The notes: generated by a model from the sequence alone, not told the origin. Positions 41,171 through 51,265 are shown, numbered from the stretch's first letter. The stretch is 64,000 bases of DNA from CALGDE01 sp964655355 (GCA_964655355.1 CAZZMD010000019.1:1-64000), one strand, 5' to 3'. Numbers and translations: made by a program.

Positions 41171-44056
41171 GTGAGCGACAAGTCCTACAAAGAAACCGTT
41201 AATCTCCCCCAGACCAGCTTCAGCATGCGGGCCAATGCCAAGACCCGTGAGCCGGAGATTCAGCAGTTTTGGACCGAGGCGCAAATTTACGAGACCCTCG
41301 CAGCGTCCAACCCCGGTGAGCCGTTTATCCTCCACGATGGCCCCCCCTATGCCAATGGCTCGCTGCATATGGGGCACGCCATGAATAAGGTCCTAAAGGA
41401 CATCATCAATCGCTATCACCTGTTGCTGGGGCGCAAGGTGCGCTACATCCCCGGTTGGGATTGCCATGGATTGCCCATCGAATTAAAAGTGCTCAAAACT
41501 CTCAAAAAAGACGAGCGCAAAGATTTGACGCCGATGAAGCTGCGTCAGAAGGCAAAGGTCTATGCCCTAGACCAGGTCGAGGGGCAGAAGGAGCAGTTTA
41601 TGCGCTTCGGTGTTTGGGGAGATTGGGATGAGCCCTATCTAACCCTGAATCCAGCCTATGAGGCGGCACAAATCGAGGTCTTCGGGCAGATGTTCCTCAA
41701 GGGCTACATCTATCGCGGACTCAAGCCGGTGCACTGGAGCCCCAGTTCCCAAACGGCGCTGGCGGAGGCGGAGCTGGAATATCCCGAGGGACATGTGTCC
41801 CAATCGATTTATGCGGCGTTCCCCATCACAACCCTAAGTGATGCATTGCAGCCGAGCTTAAGCAGCCTGGAGAATCTGGGGGTCGCCATCTGGACCACAA
41901 CCCCTTGGACCATTCCCGGTAATTTGGGCGTGGCGGTGAATGGGCTGCTGGATTATGTGGCGGTGAAGTTGGAGGGAGCTGAGGATGCGCCCCTGCAATT
42001 TGACCATGTGATTGTGGCGAAGGATTTAGTGGAATCCTTGGCGACGACCGTGGGAGCTACAGCAACGGTGGTCGCAGAATTTAAGGGAGCGGCGCTGGAG
42101 AATTGCCAGTATCGTCATCCTTTATTTGATCGCGAATCTCCGATCGTTCTCGGCGGCGACTACATCACGACGGAATCTGGCACCGGCTTAGTGCATACGG
42201 CTCCCGGTCACGGTCAAGAGGATTTTATTACTGGGCAAAAGTATGGCTTGGGCGTGCTATCTCCGGTGGATGCGCGGGGAACCTTTACGGCGGAAGCGGG
42301 CAAGTTTGAAGGCTTGAACGTGCTCAAAACCGCCAATGATGAAATTATCGCAGCGCTGAAGGAGGCGGGCTCACTGCTGAAGGAGGAGCCTTATCCCCAC
42401 AAATATCCCTATGATTGGCGCACCAAAAAGCCGACCATTTTCCGGGCAACGGAACAGTGGTTTGCATCGGTGGATGGGTTCCGGGAGGCCGCCATGGGGG
42501 CGATCGCCAGCGTAAATTGGATCCCCGAATCCGGTCAAAATCGCATTGAATCCATGGTGGGCGAGCGTTCCGATTGGTGTATCTCCCGCCAGCGATCGTG
42601 GGGCGTGCCCATCCCAGCGTTTTATGACAGCGAAACCGGCGAAACCTTAATGAATGAGACGACCCTAAATCGGATTCGCGACCTGATTGCGGAGCATGGG
42701 TCCGATGTGTGGTGGGCGTGGTCCGTCGAGGAGCTGCTGCCGGAGGAATATCGCGACAACGGGCGCACCTACATCAAGAGCACCGACACCATGGACGTGT
42801 GGTTTGACTCGGGATCCTCCTGGTCATCGGTCGCAAAGCGGCGCGGCTTGGGCTATCCCGTCGATATGTATTTGGAAGGCTCCGACCAACATCGCGGTTG
42901 GTTCCAATCCAGTTTGCTCACCAGCGTTGCCAGCGGCGGTCCCGCCCCTTACAAAACAGTACTAACCCACGGATTCACCTTGGATGAGCAGGGACGGAAG
43001 ATGAGTAAATCCCTGGGCAATGTCGTCGATCCCATGGTGGTAATCAACGGCGGCAATAATCAAAAACAGGAGCCGCCCTACGGTGCGGATGTGCTGCGCC
43101 TGTGGGTGTCGTCGGTGGACTATTCAACGGATGTGCCCATCGGGAAGAACATCCTGAAGCAGATGTCCGATGTGTATCGCAAGATCCGCAATACCTCGCG
43201 ATTCCTGTTAGGAAACTTGCATGATTTTGATCCAGCAAAAGATGCGATCGCCTATGACGATTTGCCGGAACTGGATCGCTATATGCTCCACCGCATCACC
43301 GAAGTCTTTGACGAAATCACCGAAGCCTTTGCAAGTTTCCAATTCTTCAAATTCTTCCAAACGGTGCAAAATTTCTGCGTCGTTGATCTCTCCAATTTCT
43401 ATCTCGATATCGCCAAGGATCGACTTTACATCAGTTCCCTCGATGCATCCCGCCGTCGCAGTTGTCAGACAATGATTGCCGCAGCGCTGGAAAATCTAGC
43501 ACGGGCGATCGCCCCAGTTCTATGCCATATGGCAGAGGATATCTGGCAAGCACTCCCCTACGAAGTCGCCGAAAAATCCGTTTTCCAAGCGGGCTGGGTG
43601 AAGTTAGACGACCAGTGGAAGCAACCGGAACTCGCGGAGAAATGGCAAGAAATTCGCAATATCCGGAGTGAGGTCAACAAAGTTCTGGAACAGGCTCGAA
43701 ATGACAAATCCATTGGCTCCAGCTTGGAAGCCAAAGTGTTGCTCTATGTAGGCAATGAAGAACTGCGCGATCGCCTCGTCCAATTCAACCCCGCCAGCTC
43801 TTTGGGGGATGGCACGAACGGCGTCGATGAATTGCGCTATTTCTTCCTAACCTCCCAGGTTGAACTACTCACAGAAACGGCCCCATTAAACGGATTGAAA
43901 TATGCCTTTGAGTCGGAATCCTTGGGGGTTGGCGTCGTCGATGCCAGCGGTCAAAAGTGCGATCGCTGCTGGAATTACTCTGAGACCGTTGGGGATAGCG
44001 AGGCAGATCCCACCATTTGCGATCGCTGTGTTAGTGCTTTGAAGGGGACCTTTTAA
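41171..44056 (+). CDS. ileS: Isoleucyl-tRNA synthetase
   Basis: 961 residues from GTG 41171 (VSDKSYKETVNLPQTSFSMR). Class I signature HMGH in GPPYANGSLHMGHAMNKVL and KMSKS in DEQGRKMSKSLGNVVDP. The editing domain is present (TTPWTIPGNLGVAV, GLVHTAPGHGQEDF). The C-terminal zinc ribbon has two CxxC pairs (CDRCWNYSE and CDRCVSAL), as in the bacterial type. Three bases separate its stop from the next gene. Confidence 0.96.
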   Translation: MSDKSYKETVNLPQTSFSMRANAKTREPEIQQFWTEAQIYETLAASNPGEPFILHDGPPYANGSLHMGHAMNKVLKDIINRYHLLLGRKVRYIPGWDCHGLPIELKVLKTLKKDERKDLTPMKLRQKAKVYALDQVEGQKEQFMRFGVWGDWDEPYLTLNPAYEAAQIEVFGQMFLKGYIYRGLKPVHWSPSSQTALAEAELEYPEGHVSQSIYAAFPITTLSDALQPSLSSLENLGVAIWTTTPWTIPGNLGVAVNGLLDYVAVKLEGAEDAPLQFDHVIVAKDLVESLATTVGATATVVAEFKGAALENCQYRHPLFDRESPIVLGGDYITTESGTGLVHTAPGHGQEDFITGQKYGLGVLSPVDARGTFTAEAGKFEGLNVLKTANDEIIAALKEAGSLLKEEPYPHKYPYDWRTKKPTIFRATEQWFASVDGFREAAMGAIASVNWIPESGQNRIESMVGERSDWCISRQRSWGVPIPAFYDSETGETLMNETTLNRIRDLIAEHGSDVWWAWSVEELLPEEYRDNGRTYIKSTDTMDVWFDSGSSWSSVAKRRGLGYPVDMYLEGSDQHRGWFQSSLLTSVASGGPAPYKTVLTHGFTLDEQGRKMSKSLGNVVDPMVVINGGNNQKQEPPYGADVLRLWVSSVDYSTDVPIGKNILKQMSDVYRKIRNTSRFLLGNLHDFDPAKDAIAYDDLPELDRYMLHRITEVFDEITEAFASFQFFKFFQTVQNFCVVDLSNFYLDIAKDRLYISSLDASRRRSCQTMIAAALENLARAIAPVLCHMAEDIWQALPYEVAEKSVFQAGWVKLDDQWKQPELAEKWQEIRNIRSEVNKVLEQARNDKSIGSSLEAKVLLYVGNEELRDRLVQFNPASSLGDGTNGVDELRYFFLTSQVELLTETAPLNGLKYAFESESLGVGVVDASGQKCDRCWNYSETVGDSEADPTICDRCVSALKGTF

Positions 44057-44059
44057 ACC

Positions 44060-44680
44060 GTGCAATTAAAAATCAAATATCCCATCAACTTGCATAAGGG
44101 GCTTACCCTATTTGTTGTTCTAGGGATGATGTTTTTTTACGACAACTTCACCCTAGGTCCTTGGGTCTACCTTGCCTTACATGGTGGATATGGGTTGCTG
44201 TGGTTATTAAAAGATCGGGTCTACCCTGACAAACGCTGGGAAGAGGAAGTTCCTATCGGCTTAGCCATCACGACTTTCCTATTTTTAGGACTCTACTGGG
44301 TCGCGCCATTCCTATTAATCAGCCAGGGTAGTATCCCCCCATTACCCTTAGTGGCCGGGGCGATCGCCTGCAACTCTTTTGGATTAGTCCTGCACTACGC
44401 TGGAGATGCCCAAAAACACTTTGCATTGAAACGCCAGCCGGGGCTGATTGATGACGGATTCTTTGCACGCTGTCGCAACACCAACTATTTGGGAGAATTC
44501 CTAATTTACCTATCATTTGCGATGATCAGTCAACACTGGCTACCGTTCGTCATTTTGATCCTATTCACACTCGTTATCTTCTTGCCGGGAATGAAACAAA
44601 AGGACGAATCCCTGTCCCGCTATCCCGACTTTGAAGACTACAAACAACGGTCAGGTCTATTCCTCCCCAAATTGTTTTAA
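44060..44680 (+). CDS. Integral membrane protein, DUF1295/methyltransferase-like
   Basis: 206 residues from GTG 44060, directly after ileS. About five membrane helices; the C-terminal part LIDDGFFARCRNTNYLGEFL and YPDFEDYKQRSGLFLPKLF resemble the conserved end of the isoprenylcysteine methyltransferase / DUF1295 / steroid-reductase superfamily, in which an RxxNYxGE-type motif binds cofactor. Substrate unknown. Co-transcription with ileS is likely from the 3-base gap. Confidence 0.75.
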   Translation: MQLKIKYPINLHKGLTLFVVLGMMFFYDNFTLGPWVYLALHGGYGLLWLLKDRVYPDKRWEEEVPIGLAITTFLFLGLYWVAPFLLISQGSIPPLPLVAGAIACNSFGLVLHYAGDAQKHFALKRQPGLIDDGFFARCRNTNYLGEFLIYLSFAMISQHWLPFVILILFTLVIFLPGMKQKDESLSRYPDFEDYKQRSGLFLPKLF

Positions 44681-44734
44681 GACTTGGAAAGATAACACAC
44701 GAAATAGCCCACAAAATAGCCCGGTAGGGTGCCG

Positions 44735-45814
44735 TTAATCTCCCAGGCAAATTCCGAGCCCACGGGCAGTTTTGACCAGGGCATCGTTGGGATCCACAGC
44801 TTGATAAGTAGCGATCGCCTCTTCAATGGGGACATGGACGACCTGTCGTTTTTGCCAAGTCACCACCTGTCCAAACTTCCCTTGAGCCACCAAATCGACC
44901 GCCGCCACCCCAAAAGCAGAGGCCAAAAGTCGGTCAAGCGGCGATGGGATCCCACCTCGCTGCACATGCCCAAGCACCGTCACCCGAGCCTCTGCCCCTG
45001 TTTTTTCGCCAATTTCCTGGGCTAAATACCGACCAATCCCCCCCAATCGGCATTCCCCAAACTGTTCATCCTTCGTCACCGCTTCGCCATCCGCCGCACA
45101 CACCGCCTCAGAAATAATCGCCACCGTAAAATTATGGCCCCGAGCTTGGCGTTTTTTAATGGCGCGACAAACCCGATCAATATGATAGGGAATTTCGGGG
45201 ATCAAAATAATATGCGCTCCCCCCGCAATCCCAGCGTTCAAGGCAATATGTCCTGCATCCCGCCCCATAACTTCTAACAAGATCACCCGACTGTGACTAG
45301 CCGCCGTGAAATGCAAACGGTCTAAGGCTTCCGTCGCAATATTGACCGCCGTATCAAACCCAATGGACCGCTCCGTCACCGCCACATCGTTATCGATCGT
45401 TTTGGGAATTCCGACAAAATTCATATTGCCGGCGATCGCCAGCTTATTCAAAATTGCCAGGCTACCGTCCCCCCCGATACCAATCAACGCATCCAACCCT
45501 AACAAGGCATATCCCTCTGCAATTTCAGCCGAGCGATCCGCCACACTACCGTCCGGCATGGGGAATTTGAATGGGTTACCACGATTGGTTGTGCCCAAAA
45601 AAGTTCCCCCTTTCATCAGCACATCATCAACCCCTCTTGAATTGAGGTATACGGCATCGATAGGGCGCTCCATCAAACCCTGGGTTGCCCGCCGAATTCC
45701 CAGCACTTCCCAGCCATAATCTTTTGTTGCATGGAGAACGACTGATCGAATCGCCGCATTTAATCCGGCACAATCCCCACCACTCGTCAAAATTCCGATG
45801 CGTTTAATGGTCAT
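44735..45814 (-). CDS. pfkA: ATP-dependent 6-phosphofructokinase
   Basis: Phosphorylates fructose 6-phosphate in glycolysis; cytoplasmic. 359 residues. The N-terminal GILTSGGDCAGLNAAIR, nucleotide-binding IGIGGDGSLAI (Gly after GGD, as in ATP enzymes), catalytic GIPKTIDNDVA, and effector/substrate block LEVMGRDAGHIALNAGIAGG are present. The end LGHVQRGGIPSPLDRLLAS is typical. ATG 45814. Convergent with the ileS-linked membrane gene. Confidence 0.95.
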   Translation of the reverse strand: MTIKRIGILTSGGDCAGLNAAIRSVVLHATKDYGWEVLGIRRATQGLMERPIDAVYLNSRGVDDVLMKGGTFLGTTNRGNPFKFPMPDGSVADRSAEIAEGYALLGLDALIGIGGDGSLAILNKLAIAGNMNFVGIPKTIDNDVAVTERSIGFDTAVNIATEALDRLHFTAASHSRVILLEVMGRDAGHIALNAGIAGGAHIILIPEIPYHIDRVCRAIKKRQARGHNFTVAIISEAVCAADGEAVTKDEQFGECRLGGIGRYLAQEIGEKTGAEARVTVLGHVQRGGIPSPLDRLLASAFGVAAVDLVAQGKFGQVVTWQKRQVVHVPIEEAIATYQAVDPNDALVKTARGLGICLGD

Positions 45815-46118
45815 TTCTCTACCATTTAGAAAGTAATCATGACCATTACAAACCCACGGGGATCACTCACCATCATCGATTTGATCAAAATTAATAATTC
45901 CGACAGATAACCAGCCTATCGCTATCAGAGTTTCGCCGTAGAAGACTTTAGAGTTCACCAAAATCAAAAAAACAAGGCATTACAACATCCCTTGAAACAC
46001 TGACTTTAAATCTGAAATTATCTGAGATCATCTGGGATCAAAACCTGGATCAACACCATGAAAAATATTTTCGGCGCAGGAGATATATAGTGTCTTACGG
46101 TATATCCCCCAGAATTTG
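45815..46118. other. Divergent promoter region of pfkA and the PPOX gene
   Basis: 304 bases without a gene. Near the right end GGAGATATA (46079-46087) and TATATCCCC (about 46101-46109) form a 9-bp inverted repeat with one mismatch, 10 bases before the PPOX start. Two similar decamers ATCTGAGATC and ATCTGGGATC lie at about 46019-46040. Confidence 0.45.
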
Positions 46119-46706
46119 ATGACCTTGGCTCCCTGGCGATCGCCCCTATCCCGCGCCCTACACCGTAACCGCTCCCTCGCCTATGCCCGCTACTTCCAAT
46201 TAGCAACGGTACGGGCAGACGGATCGCCAGCCAATCGGACCGTGGTGTTTCGGGGATTTAGCGATCGCACCGAATTGCCCAACATCCTGAAGATTATTAC
46301 GGACCAACGGAGTCAGAAAATCTCTCAGATTGGGGCCAATCCGCGGACAGAAGCGTGCTGGTATTTTCCAAAAACGCGGGAGCAATTTCGCTTAACGGGC
46401 AGCATTAGGGCGGTGACAGACGATAGTGGGGACGAGCGCGATCGCTGGGAACGGTCCATAACATGGCAAAATTTATCCGATGCAGCTCGACTGCAATTTG
46501 CTTGGCCGACTCCGGGCGATCGCCGGTCAGAGGCGAGTGCCTTTGCGCCTGCGCCCCCTGATCCCCAAACGCCACCCGCCCCATTTGTGCTGCTCTACCT
46601 CATCCCCGACCAGGTGGATTGGCTCAATCTGCGGGGTGAGCCCCAGGACCGCAAGGTCTATCGCCAGGGATCAGACGGATGGCACGAACAAGTCATTAAC
46701 CCCTAA
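46119..46706 (+). CDS. Pyridoxamine-phosphate-oxidase-like FMN protein
   Basis: 195 residues from ATG 46119. The N-terminal APWRSPLSRALHRNRSLAYA and FQLATVRADGSPANRTVVFR, then ACWYFPKTREQFRLTGSIRA, match the cyanobacterial/plant PPOX-type split-barrel flavoproteins (Alr4036-like family). The last block FVLLYLIPDQVDWLNLRGEP is the usual dimer-interface end. It probably binds FMN; the substrate is not established for this family, and a role as the true PNP oxidase is not shown. A longer frame by one TTG codon exists. Confidence 0.8.
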   Translation: MTLAPWRSPLSRALHRNRSLAYARYFQLATVRADGSPANRTVVFRGFSDRTELPNILKIITDQRSQKISQIGANPRTEACWYFPKTREQFRLTGSIRAVTDDSGDERDRWERSITWQNLSDAARLQFAWPTPGDRRSEASAFAPAPPDPQTPPAPFVLLYLIPDQVDWLNLRGEPQDRKVYRQGSDGWHEQVINP

Positions 46707-46762
46707 TGGCTCCATCAATCATCAATACAATCATCAATCAACACTATAAATAGGATCATTCA

Positions 46763-46930
46763 ATGCAGTGGACTCCTGAAGCCGAAGCACTCTTCAAAGA
46801 AATCCCTTTTTTTGTACGTTTTGCCGCCAAGGGAAAAATCGAAAAGTTCGCAAAAGAGCATAATGAATCAGTGATTACAGTTGAAGTTTATAAAGCCGCC
46901 AAGCAGAAATTCAATAAGCGTAAACAGTAA
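46763..46930 (+). CDS. Stand-alone PCP_red-domain protein
   Basis: 55 residues: MQWTPEAEALFKEIPFFVR, then FAAKGKIEKFAKEHNESVIT and a Lys-rich tail. This is the small domain found at the C-terminus of ChlB/BchB (light-independent protochlorophyllide reductase) and in a few other proteins, here as a protein of its own. AGGA lies 8 bases before the ATG, and an ACTATAAATAGG block upstream could be a -10 region. It is followed 34 bases later by cobL on the same strand. Function unknown; a tetrapyrrole link is inferred from the family and neighbour. Confidence 0.75.
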   Translation: MQWTPEAEALFKEIPFFVRFAAKGKIEKFAKEHNESVITVEVYKAAKQKFNKRKQ

Positions 46931-46964
46931 GCTTAAATAGTCAGCCCAAACAAACAAGGCAATT

Positions 46965-48296
46965 GTGAAGCCCCCAGCAGCAGAGCCGCCCATTTCACAG
47001 CTTACGGTCATCGGCATTGGTCTAGATGGCTGGCTCGGACTCGGTGAAGCGGCTCAGAAATATCTCCAGAACGCTGATATTTTAATTGGCAGCGATCGCC
47101 AACTTGACCTGATTCCAGAAACTGAGAGCACTGCGGAACGATGGATTTTAGGCAACATCCCCAGCACCCTAGATCAGCTCAGAAAACATCTCGACAATAA
47201 TGCAGTTAAAGTTGGCATCCTGGCATCAGGCGATCCCCTTTTCTTCGGCATTGGGCGCCTCATTCTGGAAAAATTTCCTACAGATTGGGTAACAGTTCTA
47301 CCGAATATCAGCTCAGTTCAACTCGCATTTTCTGCCATCAAACAACCCTGGCAAGACGCAGCAATTATTAGCCTCCACGGCCGATCGCCAGATGAGTTGA
47401 TCAAGGCAATCCGTCGGGGCGATCGCCAAATCGCCCTACTGACCGATCAGATCTATACACCAGGGGCGATCGCCACATTAATCGAACAATGGATGCCCGC
47501 CGAAGGATATCGTCTCTGGCTATGTGAAAACTTGGGTGGACCGGATGAAGCGATTCGCAGTTGGTCTTTACGTCCAGGGCCAGAGCAGAAAGAAGTGCGA
47601 TCGCTAACCGTTTCACCGCTCAATATTGTGATTTTACAGCGTCAAGATAAGGCTCTCGAAGCATCAAAAGTATTGCCAATTTTCGGAATTGCTGATGGTG
47701 AATTTTTAGGATTTCGCGATCGCCCTGGCTTAATCACCAAGCGCGAAATTCGAATCCTGATTTTAGGAATGCTACAACTCCAGCGTGATCATATTGTCTG
47801 GGACATTGGCGCAGGTACTGGTTCCGTCGCCATTGAAATAGGGCGGCTTTGCCCCGAGGGAAACGTTTATGCCATTGAAAAAACAGCAGCAGGGATAGAA
47901 TTAATCCATAAAAACACGCAGCGATTTTCATGTTCCAAGAGCAGGGTAACCATTGTTTCAGGGGAAGCTCCGGAAGCATTAGAATCAATCCCTGCTCCCC
48001 ATCGTATTTTTATTGGAGGTAGCGGTGGAGAACTCAGGAAAATCTTAGATTTTAGTCTTAAAAAGCTATTGCCGGGGGGCAGAATTGTCATTGCCTTAGC
48101 AACAATTGAGCGCACCCAAGAACTCCAGACTTGGCATCAGAAAACACAAGAAACTTTATCCCTGAAAGAGAAAATTCTATCCTTAGAGTGGACGCAAATT
48201 AACATTGCCCGCTCAGTCCCCGTTGGTCCCCTTACCCGCTGGTCTCCCCTGAATCCCGTAACCCTAGCCATCCTGGAATGGCAATGTTCTTCCTAA
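46965..48296 (+). CDS. cobL: Precorrin-6Y C5,15-methyltransferase (CbiE-CbiT fusion)
   Basis: Methylates the corrin ring at C5 and C15 and decarboxylates C12 acetate in cobalamin synthesis. 443 residues. The N-terminal half is a tetrapyrrole methylase (VIGIGLDGWLGLG, ASGDPLFFGIGRL, RPGLITKREIRIL) and the C-terminal half a class I SAM methyltransferase (WDIGAGTGSVAIEIGRL, RIFIGGSGGELRKIL). GTG 46965, chosen because it is the first start after the PCP_red gene. No other cob genes in the window. Twenty bases separate it from the next gene. Confidence 0.93.
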   Translation: MKPPAAEPPISQLTVIGIGLDGWLGLGEAAQKYLQNADILIGSDRQLDLIPETESTAERWILGNIPSTLDQLRKHLDNNAVKVGILASGDPLFFGIGRLILEKFPTDWVTVLPNISSVQLAFSAIKQPWQDAAIISLHGRSPDELIKAIRRGDRQIALLTDQIYTPGAIATLIEQWMPAEGYRLWLCENLGGPDEAIRSWSLRPGPEQKEVRSLTVSPLNIVILQRQDKALEASKVLPIFGIADGEFLGFRDRPGLITKREIRILILGMLQLQRDHIVWDIGAGTGSVAIEIGRLCPEGNVYAIEKTAAGIELIHKNTQRFSCSKSRVTIVSGEAPEALESIPAPHRIFIGGSGGELRKILDFSLKKLLPGGRIVIALATIERTQELQTWHQKTQETLSLKEKILSLEWTQINIARSVPVGPLTRWSPLNPVTLAILEWQCSS

Positions 48297-48315
48297 CCAA
48301 CCCATCCCTAGAACC

Positions 48316-49413
48316 ATGTCTAGTCGCCGCCAATTCTTAACTCGTTTAATCATCGGTGCTGTTGGAACCGTTGGACTCAGCACACTACTCTTACCACGGG
48401 ATAATAAGCCATCTATCGTCCAATCTCTTCGTAATCAACTGGATCAAATCCCCCCACCATCCGCCCCCAATACTATTGGCGGTATGCCTCTCCGTATTGC
48501 AACCCTAAGTGACTTAAACGGTCCCTATGGAACCACTGGCTATCGTCAGGAAGTTCATCGGGCCATCGAGCTAATCGTGCAAGGGCAACCGGATTTAGTA
48601 TTATGTGGCGGCGATATGGTAGCAGGGCAAAAAAAGGGGCTAAGCCGCCAACAACTAGATGCAATGTGGGCAAGTTTCGATCAAGTCATTGCCGCACCTT
48701 TGCGTCAGGCGAAAATCCCATTTTTATTTACCTTTGGAAATCATGACGCCTCCAACAGCCGCGATCGCCAAGGAATTTTTAGATTTGAAAGCGATCGCCA
48801 AGCCGCGGCAGATTACTGGAATAACCACCTCGCCAACCACAATTCCCCTAATTTGGTCTGGGAAAACACATCTCACTATCCATTTTTTTGGACCGCCAAA
48901 TTTGGCAATGTATTTTTAATTAGCTGGGATGCCTCCGGGTTTAAATTACAAGAAGAACATCAACAATGGACTTGGGAAGCCCTGCGATCGCCCGAAGCTC
49001 AACAGGCCAGCCACCGTATTGTTATGGGTCATTTACCCTTATTTGTTGTCTCAAAAGGGAGAAATACCGCCGGTGCAATTCTGGCCCATCCCCAGAAGTT
49101 ACTCAGCGAATTACACCACCACAATGTCGATCTTTATATCAGTGGTCACCACCATGCCTTCTTCCTGGGGCGATCGCAAAATATGGATTTATTGCACTTA
49201 GGCAATGCGGGCGATGGGAGCCGCGCTTGGTTGAATTGGGGGCGCACCCCGGAGCAAACCCTAACCTGGATGACCCTTCCGAGTACTCCCGGGGCGATCG
49301 CCTACGACACCATTAGCTTAAAAACCGGAAAGGGCATCGCACTGGACACCCTTCCCGGTCAAATCACTGGTTTTGATTGGCGAACCGTTCGCCGTCATGG
49401 TGAAGCAACTTAG
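48316..49413 (+). CDS. Tat-exported calcineurin-like metallophosphoesterase
   Basis: 365 residues. A twin-arginine signal SRRQFL (residues 3-8) is followed by a hydrophobic stretch ending near residue 25, so the protein is exported folded. Metal ligands are SDLNGPYG (Asn in place of the more common His), CGGDMV, FGNHDASN, MGHLPL and SGHHHAF. The ligand set indicates a two-metal phosphodiesterase or acid phosphatase; the substrate cannot be named. A 20-base gap from cobL allows co-transcription. Confidence 0.87.
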   Translation: MSSRRQFLTRLIIGAVGTVGLSTLLLPRDNKPSIVQSLRNQLDQIPPPSAPNTIGGMPLRIATLSDLNGPYGTTGYRQEVHRAIELIVQGQPDLVLCGGDMVAGQKKGLSRQQLDAMWASFDQVIAAPLRQAKIPFLFTFGNHDASNSRDRQGIFRFESDRQAAADYWNNHLANHNSPNLVWENTSHYPFFWTAKFGNVFLISWDASGFKLQEEHQQWTWEALRSPEAQQASHRIVMGHLPLFVVSKGRNTAGAILAHPQKLLSELHHHNVDLYISGHHHAFFLGRSQNMDLLHLGNAGDGSRAWLNWGRTPEQTLTWMTLPSTPGAIAYDTISLKTGKGIALDTLPGQITGFDWRTVRRHGEAT

Positions 49414-49463
49414 CTGCAGTAACTTAGGGTCTTAAGTCCACCTTTTAAGCCCACATTAGAGAC

Positions 49464-50891
49464 TTAAGCAGTGACCAACTCCTTAACATTAGCGACCAAA
49501 TCGGTCACCACATCTTTGGCACTTCCAAACAACATCATGGTCTTGTCTTTGTAGAACAATTCGTTGTCAATGCCAGCAAAACCAGGGTTCATACTGCGCT
49601 TAATCACAATGGTGCTTTTCGCCCTATCAACCTGAAGAATAGGCATCCCATAAATAGGGCTCCCCGGATTATCCCGCGCATCAGGATTCACCACATCATT
49701 CGCCCCAATCACCAACGCCACATCCGCCCGCTCAAACTCAGGATTAATATCATCCATATCGTAAAGCTGGGAATAGGGAACATTCGCCTCCGCCAGCAAC
49801 ACATTCATATGTCCCGGCATCCGACCCGCAACAGGATGAATGGCATATTTTACTTCGACCCCATTTTTCTCGAGCTGGTCCGCCAATTCCCGCACCGCAT
49901 GTTGTGCCTGGGCGACCGCCATCCCGTAACCAGGAACCACAACGACAGAGCGGGCATAGCCCAACATCATCGCCCCTTCTTCCGCATCAACAGAACGGTG
50001 GCTCTTCTGGGCACCGCCAGTCTTAGCACCGCCGCTGGCCGTTGCGGTATTACCGCCACCGAATGCGCCGAACAAGACATTAAGTAGCGATCGATTCATC
50101 GCCTTACACATGATTTGGGTCAGGATTAAACCCGAAGCGCCGACCAGAGCACCGGCAATAATCAACATGTCATTGCCCAACACAAATCCAGCAGCACTAG
50201 CCGCCAACCCCGAAAAGGAGTTCAACAACGAGATCACAACCGGCGTATCAGCCCCCCCAATTGGCAACACAAAAAGGACGCCCAAAATGAGAGAAATTGC
50301 CGAAATATCAAAGAAGATATTGAGATCGTTGGGGTGAAGAATTAGGTAGGTTCCCCCCACTACAAATCCAACCAACAGGGAGAGGTTAATCGGTTGCTGA
50401 AGGGGATAGGTCACCGGACTACCGGAGATTAAGCCTTGCAGTTTGCCAAAGGCCATCAGGCTACCGGTGAGGGTCACGCCGCCAATAAGAACGCCCAATA
50501 CGGCTGTAACCAGGACATTCATAGGCACCGTCAAACCGGCATGGCTGAGTCGCCAATATTCACCGATCGCCACCAAGGCCGACGCCGCGCCCCCAAAGCC
50601 ATTGAGCAAGCCCACCATTTGGGGCATCTCCGTCATTTCGACCTTTTTAGCCGCGATCGCCCCGGCAGCACTACCAATCAAAATCCCGACCAAAATCGTG
50701 GTGTAATCCACAATTTCTTGGTCCAGCAACGTGACAATAATGGCCAGCAACATACCCACCGCGGCCAAAACATTTCCCTTACGCGCCGTGGCGGGGGAGC
50801 CCAAAAACTTAAGACCCACAATAAATAGCGACGCCGCTATTAGATAGGTCAACTGCTCCACTGGATCCAGCCATCCCATTTCCATTCCCAT
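49464..50891 (-). CDS. pntB: NAD(P) transhydrogenase subunit beta
   Basis: Membrane and NADP(H)-binding part of the proton-pumping transhydrogenase. 475 residues: about nine hydrophobic segments in the first 270, then the domain III Rossmann fold with GYGMAVAQAQHAVRELAD, HPVAGRMPGHMNVLLAEA, and VALVIGANDVVNPDAR. ATG 50891; an internal ATG three codons on is equally possible. Last gene of the pntA1-pntA2-pntB operon. Confidence 0.95.
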   Translation of the reverse strand: MGMEMGWLDPVEQLTYLIAASLFIVGLKFLGSPATARKGNVLAAVGMLLAIIVTLLDQEIVDYTTILVGILIGSAAGAIAAKKVEMTEMPQMVGLLNGFGGAASALVAIGEYWRLSHAGLTVPMNVLVTAVLGVLIGGVTLTGSLMAFGKLQGLISGSPVTYPLQQPINLSLLVGFVVGGTYLILHPNDLNIFFDISAISLILGVLFVLPIGGADTPVVISLLNSFSGLAASAAGFVLGNDMLIIAGALVGASGLILTQIMCKAMNRSLLNVLFGAFGGGNTATASGGAKTGGAQKSHRSVDAEEGAMMLGYARSVVVVPGYGMAVAQAQHAVRELADQLEKNGVEVKYAIHPVAGRMPGHMNVLLAEANVPYSQLYDMDDINPEFERADVALVIGANDVVNPDARDNPGSPIYGMPILQVDRAKSTIVIKRSMNPGFAGIDNELFYKDKTMMLFGSAKDVVTDLVANVKELVTA

Positions 50892-50986
50892 TGGGATTCA
50901 ATCTCCTACTGATAACTTTGCTAAGAACAACCGAAATAAATTGATGAAATTGTCTGTGGATTGGTGTGTAGAATCAGCCCCAGAAA

Positions 50987-51265
50987 TCACTTCTTAAACA
51001 TTTGCAGCATCCGGTCAGTGACCAAGAAACCACCCACCACATTAACCGTGGCCAAAATCACTGCAAACAACCCAATCAAAGTTGCAATTTCGGAGGATTG
51101 AGTTCCTGCAATTAACATGGCCCCCACCACTGCAATCCCAGAAATCGCATTTGCCCCAGACATGAGAGGCGTATGCAGGGTAGGGGGCACCTTATTAATC
51201 ACTTCAAAGCCAATGAAGGAGGCAAGGACGAACACGACCAAGCCCGCAATAATAGTTTCGCTCAT
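50987..51265 (-). CDS. pntA2: NAD(P) transhydrogenase subunit alpha part 2 (membrane)
   Basis: 92 residues with three membrane helices: AGLVVFVLASFIGFEVI, AISGIAVVGAMLIAGT and LIGLFAVILATVNVVGGFLV. KVPPTLHTPLMSGANAI is the conserved loop. It is the membrane part of the alpha subunit, as a separate protein in the split-PntA type. Between pntA1 and pntB on the same strand; gaps of 74 and 95 bases. Confidence 0.94.
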   Translation of the reverse strand: MSETIIAGLVVFVLASFIGFEVINKVPPTLHTPLMSGANAISGIAVVGAMLIAGTQSSEIATLIGLFAVILATVNVVGGFLVTDRMLQMFKK

